Assembly (NCBI GenBank): GCA_965197455.1
Contig: OZ240208.1
Span: 496,001-560,000 of the forward strand
Reading direction: 5' to 3'
Origin: JAGWBD01 sp965197455
GTDB taxonomy: Bacteria > Chloroflexota > Anaerolineae > Aggregatilineales > Phototrophicaceae
Length of the DNA stretch: 64,000 nucleotides
Below are positions 58,621 to 64,000 of this stretch, one piece after another; position 1 is the first letter of the stretch, and each line of letters begins with the position of its first letter. The notes under the pieces were generated by a model that saw nothing but the letters and a program-made list of their open reading frames with translations, did no database searches and was not told the origin of the DNA. The translations under genes were made by a program, and so were the position numbers.

Positions 58621-58647
58621 GCGATGCCTCCGGTTTAGCCTGCCACC

Positions 58648-58676
58648 AGTCTAGCACAGTAGCGCGCAGGCGTCAG
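58648..58676 (-). promoter_or_regulatory. Promoter of the second pfk gene
   Basis: Minus strand CTGACG (58671-58676), 17 bp spacer, TAGACT (58648-58653) with extended TGC. Start near 58641. Confidence 0.5.
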
Positions 58677-58697
58677 TTTCGTGGCCGCGCCACACGC

Positions 58698-58703
58698 TAT
58701 ACT
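58698..58703 (+). promoter_or_regulatory. SDR gene -10 box
   Basis: TATACT on the plus strand, about 34 bp upstream of the SDR ATG; start near 58710. The -35 is weak. Confidence 0.45.
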
Positions 58704-58736
58704 CGCGCGGGCAGGCGGCAGCGAGAGGAGTGTGGC

Positions 58737-59519
58737 ATGGGGCAGGGCAGGCTGGCCGGCAAGGCAGCAGTGGTCACTGGCGCGGGCAAGGGCATCGGTC
58801 GGGCGACCGCGCTGGCTTTGGCGCGGGAGGGCGTTCACGTGATGCTGGCTGCGCGCACCAGGGCCGATCTCGAGTCACTGGCGGCGGAGATCGATGCGTT
58901 GCCCGGTGACGCGCGGGCGCTGGCGCTGCCGAGCGACGTCAGCGATGAGGCAGCCGTGGCGAGCCTGGCGCAGGCCGCCAGCGCCGCCTTCGGCCAGATT
59001 GACATTCTGGTGAACAACGCCGGCGTCGGCAAGAACGGCACGGTCGCTTCGCTCAGCACAGCTGATTTCGACTGGATTATGAACACCAACATGCGCTCGA
59101 GCTGGCTGTGTACCAAGGCCTTCTTCCCGCCGATGCTCAAGCGCAGGGACGGCGCCGTGATCTTCATCAGTTCGGTGGCCGGCTTAAATGGCCTGCCCAA
59201 CGAGCCGATTTATTGCGCGACCAGGTTTGCGCAGATGGGCTTTGCCCAGTCCATCGACTACGAAGCCTGGCCAAGAAACGTCAAGGTCAGTGTGATCGCG
59301 CCGGGCGGCACAAACACGCAGTATGGCTTCTACAACGGGACGCGCACCCCGGGCGACCCAGTGCTGGACGGGATGCAGGAGGCGGAAGGCGTGGCTGATG
59401 CGGTGCTCTACGCCCTGTTGCAGCCGCCGAAGACGCGCGTTTTTCTGGTAGGGATGCGCCCCATGAACGAGGCGTTGAGCACGGGGTCAGGTTCCTACTT
59501 CAGCGGCAGCGACGACTGA
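58737..59519 (+). CDS. Short-chain dehydrogenase/reductase with Arg in place of catalytic Lys
   Basis: 260 residues from ATG 58737 behind GAGAGGAG. Rossmann motif TGAGKGIGRATA (14-25), NNAG (93-96), Asn117, and Ser145/146 in FISSVAG. The active-site YxxxK reads Y159-CAT-R163, so the catalytic Lys is replaced by Arg. Either activity is altered or the protein has another role. Substrate unknown. The end overlaps the convergent glycosyltransferase gene. Confidence 0.88.
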   Translation: MGQGRLAGKAAVVTGAGKGIGRATALALAREGVHVMLAARTRADLESLAAEIDALPGDARALALPSDVSDEAAVASLAQAASAAFGQIDILVNNAGVGKNGTVASLSTADFDWIMNTNMRSSWLCTKAFFPPMLKRRDGAVIFISSVAGLNGLPNEPIYCATRFAQMGFAQSIDYEAWPRNVKVSVIAPGGTNTQYGFYNGTRTPGDPVLDGMQEAEGVADAVLYALLQPPKTRVFLVGMRPMNEALSTGSGSYFSGSDD

Positions 59520-60715
59520 GCTGAGCTGGCATGAAGTGACAGCGCCGCCGCCAGCACCTGCCCTACACTGATGTCACTCAGGCAGGGATGCAGGGCCGCA
59601 TCATCAGCACCCCAGTCCAGCACGCGACAGGGCCGGCAGCCGATGTTTGAGGCGAGGGTGACGTGGCGTCCGGGCAGCCCCCAGGGACCAAATTCGACGG
59701 GATCGGCGGGCCCGTAAAGCGACACAGTGGGCGTGGCGACGGCGGTGGCCAGATGCAGCGGGCCGCTGTCAGGGCCCAGCACCAGTTGCGCGCTTTCGTA
59801 ACAGGCTGCCAGCTGGCCAATAGTGGTCAAGCCGGCGATGCTGGTTGCAGGCTGGGACATCCGTTCAGTGATGCGTTGCACGAGCGCTGCTTCCGCTGCG
59901 CTGCCGCTGAAGAGCAGCTGCGCGCCGAGCGAGTCAACGAGGCTGTCGGCCACCTGGGCCCAGCGCTCCTCTTGCCAATGCTTGAGCAAAGCACCCGTGC
60001 CAGGGTGAATGCACAGGAAAGGCGCGTCCGGCTCTATACCACTGTTGCGCAGCACGCCCCTGGCCGAGTCGCGCAGGGCGTCAGTAAGCGGGAACCGTAG
60101 CTCAGCCTGCTCATTTACGGGCTGCCCGGTCAGGGCGCTGACCAGACGCAGGTTGCGCAGCAGGGCGTGCTCGCGGCGCAGTGGAATGGCCCGGGTGAGG
60201 AAAGGTGTTGTTTGCGCCTGGTCGAAGCCGATGCGCTGCGGGATCCCCGCCAGCCAGGTGACCAGCGCGCCCCACCAGTGATCCGGGCGCAGAATCAGGG
60301 CAGACTCAAAGCCGCCACTGCGCAGCTGCCTGGCCGTGCGCAGCGCCAGCTGCCAGGGCGCCAGCGGCCCACGCTGTGCAGCGCGGCTGATGCCCGGAAA
60401 CTCCAGGGTCTGCACGCCATGCAGCGCCGGCGATTCTGCAAACACCGTCGCAGCCTGGGGGCTGGCCAGGGCTTGCAGGTCGGCAGCCGGGAATGAGTCG
60501 CGTAGAGCAAGGATGGCCGGCATAGTCAACAGCGCGTCACCCAGGTGATCCGGCCGGATGATCAGAATGCGCTGGCTTTCAGCCTGCGTAGCCGGGGGCA
60601 GCGGCAGGGTTACCAGGGAGCGCAGAAACATCTGGCGCGCGCGTTGGCGCGGCGAGCCGGCGTGACGGGCAGCGCTCAGGCGCAGGTTGCGTGCGACGAG
60701 CGCTTCACGCTTCAA
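59495..60715 (-). CDS. Glycosyltransferase family 9 (heptosyltransferase-like)
   Basis: 406 residues from TTG 60715, which overlaps the stop of the upstream gene (TTGA); ATG 60631 is an alternative giving 378 residues. Family motifs: RILIIRPDHLGDALLTMPAI, FESALILRPDHWWGALVTWL, CIHPGTGALLKHWQEERWA, and the donor-site LVLGPDSGPLHLATAVATP. The GT-B fold uses nucleotide-activated sugars. In an organism of this kind it more likely builds surface polysaccharide than LPS core. Last gene of a three-glycosyltransferase operon. Confidence 0.85.
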   Translation of the reverse strand: MKREALVARNLRLSAARHAGSPRQRARQMFLRSLVTLPLPPATQAESQRILIIRPDHLGDALLTMPAILALRDSFPAADLQALASPQAATVFAESPALHGVQTLEFPGISRAAQRGPLAPWQLALRTARQLRSGGFESALILRPDHWWGALVTWLAGIPQRIGFDQAQTTPFLTRAIPLRREHALLRNLRLVSALTGQPVNEQAELRFPLTDALRDSARGVLRNSGIEPDAPFLCIHPGTGALLKHWQEERWAQVADSLVDSLGAQLLFSGSAAEAALVQRITERMSQPATSIAGLTTIGQLAACYESAQLVLGPDSGPLHLATAVATPTVSLYGPADPVEFGPWGLPGRHVTLASNIGCRPCRVLDWGADDAALHPCLSDISVGQVLAAALSLHASSAQSSLPLK

Positions 60716-61917
60716 ACGCCGAAGCTTTCCCAGGCGGCCAGCAGACGCGGCAGAATGGCCGACCAGTCGCAGGTTTCCAGCGCGGCGCGGCGCGCTGCGT
60801 CGCCCATGCGCCGGCGTCGGGCCGGGTCGTCGAGCAGGCTGAGGATGCCCTCGGCCATGGCCGCTTCGCTGTCCGCAATGAGCAAGGTTTCCCGCAGCGT
60901 TGCCGGCAGACCGGCTGCCGCCAGCGAAGTGGACACGATGGCGCAGCCGCTGGCCATGGCCTCCAGAATCTTGAGGCGCGTGCCGCTGCCCATGCGCAGG
61001 GGCACGACATAGACATCGCAGCCGTGTAACCAGGGCTGGATGCGGTCTACGCGCCCGGTGAGCGTGATCCGCTGGTTGGCGGCCAGCGATTGCAAACTTG
61101 CGTGCGGCGACTGACCCACAATGTTCAAATGGCAATGGGGACTGTCGCGCTGCACCAGCGGTAACACGCTGGCACAGAACCACAGCATGGCGTCCACGTT
61201 GGGCCGGTAGTCCATCTTGCCTGTGAATGCCAGGGTTGGCACCGGGTTAACCTGCCCTGGCGCTGCGTCGTAGTCAGAGACGAAGATGCCGTTGGGCACC
61301 ACGTGCACCGGACGCTGTGGCGCCAGCGATTGCAGCAGCGCTGCGTCATCGTTTGAAACAGCCAGGGTGCCCGACACCTGCTGGCAGACGGAGCGTTCGA
61401 AGCGGGTGATGCGCCGCGCCTGCAGCCAGGACCAGGCCGCGGCCGGCCAGCGCGCAGGCTGTTGCCGGTCTACGGCGTAGAGATTCTGCTGCAGTTGAAA
61501 TTCGACGTTGAGCGCGTCGTAAATGCAGTGTGCTGTGGATTGCAGGCTGCGTACGAGGGGCAGGAAGGCGCACATTTCCAGGCTCTCGAACTGGATCACA
61601 GCGAAGCGTTGCCATTGCAACAGCTTTTCCAGATGTTCACGCATCTGGACGCTTTCCAGGCGCAGCGCCAGGTCGGGCCTGCTCGTCAGCAAGGCGTCGC
61701 GCAGACGCATACGCGTGTCGCGCTGCGGCACCGGCACGAGAATGACCTGCGCACAAACCTCGTGCAAAGGTGATTCCGGCTCAAGCCATTCGCCAAAACT
61801 GAGCAGCGTTACTTCGTGACCCGCCCTGTAGAGCCCGTGCAGCAGACCGAAACTGCGCATGGCTCCGCCCTGGTGCGGTGGCCAGGGCAGGGTGGACGTC
61901 AGCAGCAGAATGCGCAT
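60712..61917 (-). CDS. Glycosyltransferase family 4-like (GT-B)
   Basis: 401 residues from ATG 61917, four bases after the upstream stop. N-terminus MRILLLTSTLPWPPHQGGAM is a typical GT4 start. Central HVVPNGIFVSDYD and TLAFTGKMDYRPNVDAMLWF. The donor motif is VPLRMGSGTRLKILEAMASGCAIVST with the conserved Glu. C-terminal NRRMGDAARRA-type helix reads RRRMGDAARRAALE. Resembles PslH/sugar transferases that report TIGR-type group I transfer in exopolysaccharide loci. Substrate unknown. Confidence 0.87.
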   Translation of the reverse strand: MRILLLTSTLPWPPHQGGAMRSFGLLHGLYRAGHEVTLLSFGEWLEPESPLHEVCAQVILVPVPQRDTRMRLRDALLTSRPDLALRLESVQMREHLEKLLQWQRFAVIQFESLEMCAFLPLVRSLQSTAHCIYDALNVEFQLQQNLYAVDRQQPARWPAAAWSWLQARRITRFERSVCQQVSGTLAVSNDDAALLQSLAPQRPVHVVPNGIFVSDYDAAPGQVNPVPTLAFTGKMDYRPNVDAMLWFCASVLPLVQRDSPHCHLNIVGQSPHASLQSLAANQRITLTGRVDRIQPWLHGCDVYVVPLRMGSGTRLKILEAMASGCAIVSTSLAAAGLPATLRETLLIADSEAAMAEGILSLLDDPARRRRMGDAARRAALETCDWSAILPRLLAAWESFGV

Positions 61918-61921
61918 CAGC

Positions 61922-63022
61922 TCAAAGCACCTTGTCCCAGGCCGCAAGCAGGGCGCGGGCGCTCTTGTCCCAGGTGAAGCTGGCGGCGCGCTGCAAGCCG
62001 GCCTCGCACTGTGCGTCGCGCCAGGCGCTGTCGTTCAGCGCGCACAGCATGGCAGCGGCCAACGCATCCGGGTCGTCGGGGTCGACCTGAAGCCCCACCT
62101 CGCCGACAACCTCGGGCAGCGAGGATACGTTGCTGACGATGGGCAAGGTGCCGCAGGCCATGGCCTCCAGCGCCGGAAAGCCAAAGCCTTCGTAGAATGA
62201 GGGCAGCACCAAGGCCGTCGCCAGGCTGAAGAGCGCCGGCATCAGCCGCTGCGGGACATTTTCGCGCCAGATGATGTGCTCATCGAGCCGCATGTCATGG
62301 ATGCGCTGCATGGTCTCGTCGAAAAGCCAGCCACGGCGTCCCGCCAGAACGATGGGCGGCGCGTCCGGCAACTGCGCTCGCAGGCGACGCCAGGCTTCCA
62401 GCAGGCCGGCGATGTTCTTGCGCGGCTCGAAGGTGCCGACGAAGAGCAGAAAAGTCTCGGGTAAATCCAGCTGCTGACGCTGCTCACTCAATGTCGCGGG
62501 ATGTGGTGACCTGAACTCCGCGGCGACGCCTGGATGTTGGGTCGTGATGCGTTCGGATGGTACATCCAGCAGCTCGACCAGGTCCTGTTGCGAAGCGTGG
62601 GAAATGGTCAGGATGTGATCGGCCTGACGCACGGCGCGTCGAATCTGGCCATTGTAGTAACGGCGGCTGGCGCGCGTAAGAAACTGTGGGTAGTGCAGAA
62701 AAGTGAGGTCATAGACGGTGATGACGTGTCGCCGCGCGCCGCGCAGGGGCGGAATGAAATCCGGGCTGTGCAGCAGGTCGAGGCGGCGCGGCAACAATTC
62801 GGCGCTGAGCGCCAGCGCCTCCAGCCGGTGGTGACAGGGTGTGTAGAGCGTGGCCCGGGCGAAGCGTCCGGCGCTGGATGTACGCATTTTGCGACTTTCG
62901 AGGATGGTGATGTGCTTCGCGGGATTCAGCGACTGCAGGGCGTTTATGACTTCACGAATCCAGGTTGCGATTCCACCCTGGCGGTAGGCGAGCAAACGCG
63001 CATCAAGGCCGATACGTTGCAT
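61922..63022 (-). CDS. Glycosyltransferase family 4 (mannosyltransferase-like)
   Basis: 366 residues from ATG 63022. IGLDARLLAYRQGGIATWIRE at the N-terminus, VYDLTFLHYPQFLT, TISHASQQDLVELL, and LLFVGTFEPRKNIAGLLEAW with Arg-Lys for donor phosphates. The EX7E-like motif is ALVLPSFYEGFGFPALEAMACG. Similar enzymes are often mannosyltransferases. First gene of the operon; the -10 box puts the transcript start at about the ATG, predicting a leaderless message. The upstream GTG 63040 lies before the predicted start and is rejected. Confidence 0.88.
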   Translation of the reverse strand: MQRIGLDARLLAYRQGGIATWIREVINALQSLNPAKHITILESRKMRTSSAGRFARATLYTPCHHRLEALALSAELLPRRLDLLHSPDFIPPLRGARRHVITVYDLTFLHYPQFLTRASRRYYNGQIRRAVRQADHILTISHASQQDLVELLDVPSERITTQHPGVAAEFRSPHPATLSEQRQQLDLPETFLLFVGTFEPRKNIAGLLEAWRRLRAQLPDAPPIVLAGRRGWLFDETMQRIHDMRLDEHIIWRENVPQRLMPALFSLATALVLPSFYEGFGFPALEAMACGTLPIVSNVSSLPEVVGEVGLQVDPDDPDALAAAMLCALNDSAWRDAQCEAGLQRAASFTWDKSARALLAAWDKVL

Positions 63023-63029
63023 ACGTGTC

Positions 63030-63058
63030 AGTATAGCCACGCGGGGCAGGGCTTTCCA
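63030..63058 (-). promoter_or_regulatory. Promoter of the glycosyltransferase operon
   Basis: Minus strand TGGAAA (63053-63058), 17 bp spacer, TATACT (63030-63035). The predicted start (63022-63024) coincides with ATG 63022. Confidence 0.5.
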
Positions 63059-63066
63059 TGTGAGGC

Positions 63067-63846
63067 TTACAGCCAGCGCTGCAGCAGCTGCGCCACGACG
63101 CCCCTTGCCAGCATCGCCGCCAGCGCGCGGTCGACGCGTTGCCAGCGCTTGCCGGGTTCAGCGAGCAGGGCGAGCGCGAGGTGTTGCTCGCTGACCTGGC
63201 GCAGTTGACCGCTCCAGCCAAACTCGCGCAGATGCAGGCGGGCGTCGATGGCATCGACCAGGGCCGCATCCGCCACGCCGAAGCGGACGCTGTCCAGCGC
63301 ATGCTGCGGCAATTCATAGGGCAGCGTCTGAAACGGGGCGATGCGTCGTCCCCAGCGGCGCGCCTCAGCATCGGCTGTGGAGCCGAGGGCGTAGGCGAGC
63401 GAGCGACCGGCAAGCGCTGATATCGCATTAAGCGGCTGTGCGTCGCGGCTGACCAGCACCAGTCCCGCATCGAACCAGGCGCGCGTCGCAAGCACTTCGG
63501 GCTCACGCCAGGTCGCGCGCGCATCAGCGACCGCGAGGGCGTCGATCTGCCCGATGCGCAAGGCATCGAAGCGGCTGTCACTGCCCAGGGTGACGAAGCG
63601 AACTGGCAGTCCGAGCTCCTCACCCAGCGCTCGCCCCAGATCAAGCGCCAGTCCCGCTGGTGCGCCATCGTGCAAAGTCACGAAGGGAGGCACGGCGGCT
63701 TCGATACCGATGCGTAGCTCGCCAGACGGGAAGAGCGTCTCAATCGCAACGGGCTCTGCCTGACGTGGCCATAGAACGGCCGCAAGCGCCAACAGGGCGA
63801 TGAGCGCCAGCGCGATCAGGCGGGCGCGGCGGGCGGGGCGAGCCAC
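63067..63846 (-). CDS. Membrane-anchored solute-binding protein, family 3
   Basis: 259 residues from GTG 63846. The N-terminal hydrophobic segment RLIALALIALLALAAVLW lacks a clear lipobox or signal cleavage site and is probably an uncleaved anchor. The binding domain has the family 3 pattern ELRIGIEAAVPPFVTLHDGAPAGLALDLGRALGEELGLPV, IGQIDALAVADA and LAGRSLAYALGSTADAEARRW. Relatives bind amino acids for ABC import, but no permease or ATPase gene is adjacent in the window, so it may be a sensor or stand-alone receptor. It overlaps the upstream gene by 31 bp. Confidence 0.82.
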   Translation of the reverse strand: MARPARRARLIALALIALLALAAVLWPRQAEPVAIETLFPSGELRIGIEAAVPPFVTLHDGAPAGLALDLGRALGEELGLPVRFVTLGSDSRFDALRIGQIDALAVADARATWREPEVLATRAWFDAGLVLVSRDAQPLNAISALAGRSLAYALGSTADAEARRWGRRIAPFQTLPYELPQHALDSVRFGVADAALVDAIDARLHLREFGWSGQLRQVSEQHLALALLAEPGKRWQRVDRALAAMLARGVVAQLLQRWL

Positions 63847-64000
63847 AGTTCAGCGCCTTGTGCGCGACCGAGAGCCAGGTTCTGGATGGCGTGGTAGAGC
63901 GGCTTCGTCAGGAATTCGGGCGTGACCAGCGTGAAGCCGTCGCGCCAGCTGCTGGCGGGCGCGGGATAGCGCAGGGCCCACAGACAGAGTTTGTCAAGCC
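63816..64000 (-). CDS. C-terminal end of an unidentified protein (possible glycoside hydrolase)
   Basis: The last 61 codons of a gene that begins beyond the right edge; stop TGA at 63816-63818. The sequence includes LCLWALRYPAPASSWRDGFT, then LVTPEFLTKPLYHAIQNLA. The pattern of a Trp, a 'what it found in the field' strand and KPLYHAI near the end is reminiscent of glycoside hydrolase (GH39/cellulase-like) C-termini. Too little is present for a firm call. Confidence 0.5.
   Translation of the reverse strand, partial: LDKLCLWALRYPAPASSWRDGFTLVTPEFLTKPLYHAIQNLALGRAQGAELWLAPPAAPA

Overview
The window is about 64 kb of dense, GC-rich bacterial chromosome. It has no phage, plasmid, IS or CRISPR signature and contains about 60 mostly housekeeping genes. 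The gene set best fits a Chloroflexota-type organism (Anaerolineae/Caldilineae-like). This is an inference from combined features: rpmH-rnpA-yidD-yidC-jag order, short type I glutamine synthetase, RqcH/NFACT protein, PSP1/RicT, PolX next to ligA, LCP protein, LipM-type octanoyltransferase, two group-III-like phosphofructokinases and a T-box-controlled trp operon. Promoters are well defined, with TTGACA-like -35 boxes, 16-17 bp spacers and -10 boxes that are very often TATACT, frequently in the extended TGn form.

Layout. 1-4.3 kb: 3'-truncated glutamate synthase gltB behind a PucR-type regulator. 4.5-8.0 kb: a phosphofructokinase facing a three-gene operon of unknown function. 8.2-14.4 kb: rpmH, rnpA, yidD, a beta-propeller lipoprotein, yidC, jag, then a PfkB-type kinase and an amidohydrolase. 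14.4-18.0 kb: uvrB with a LexA-like operator, initiator tRNA-fMet and a second CAU tRNA, and lysA. 18.2-21.8 kb: a tandem pair of dynamin-like membrane GTPases. 21.8-24.7 kb: an operon for a deacetylase, a GT39-like membrane glycosyltransferase and a small membrane protein. 24.8-34.7 kb: aspS, an aquaporin-family channel, an LCP protein, lipM, a catalytically degenerate tyrosine-recombinase-like protein, ligA and polX.

The centrepiece is 34.8-51.6 kb, one plus-strand aromatic amino acid supercluster. A promoter plus T-box (Trp specifier UGG, T-box UGGC matching G73) precedes trpE-trpG-trpD-trpC-(B3/4 protein)-trpF-(Nudix)-trpB-trpA. A second strong promoter with a 27-codon leader peptide containing Phe-Phe-Tyr and a terminator-like hairpin precedes aroH-tyrA-aroA-aroE-aroC-aroK-aroB-aroQ, and glnA follows. 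The cluster therefore covers DAHP to chorismate and on to tryptophan and the tyrosine branch. DAHP synthase and prephenate dehydratase are absent from it. It appears to use two different transcription-attenuation devices in tandem.

51.7-57.5 kb: ricT, a PIG-L deacetylase, an unknown protein, purA, a small membrane protein and rqcH. 57.5-64 kb: a second phosphofructokinase with an altered catalytic motif, an SDR protein with an altered catalytic lysine, one GT9 and two GT4 glycosyltransferases, a membrane-anchored solute-binding protein and the C-terminus of one more gene cut by the window edge.
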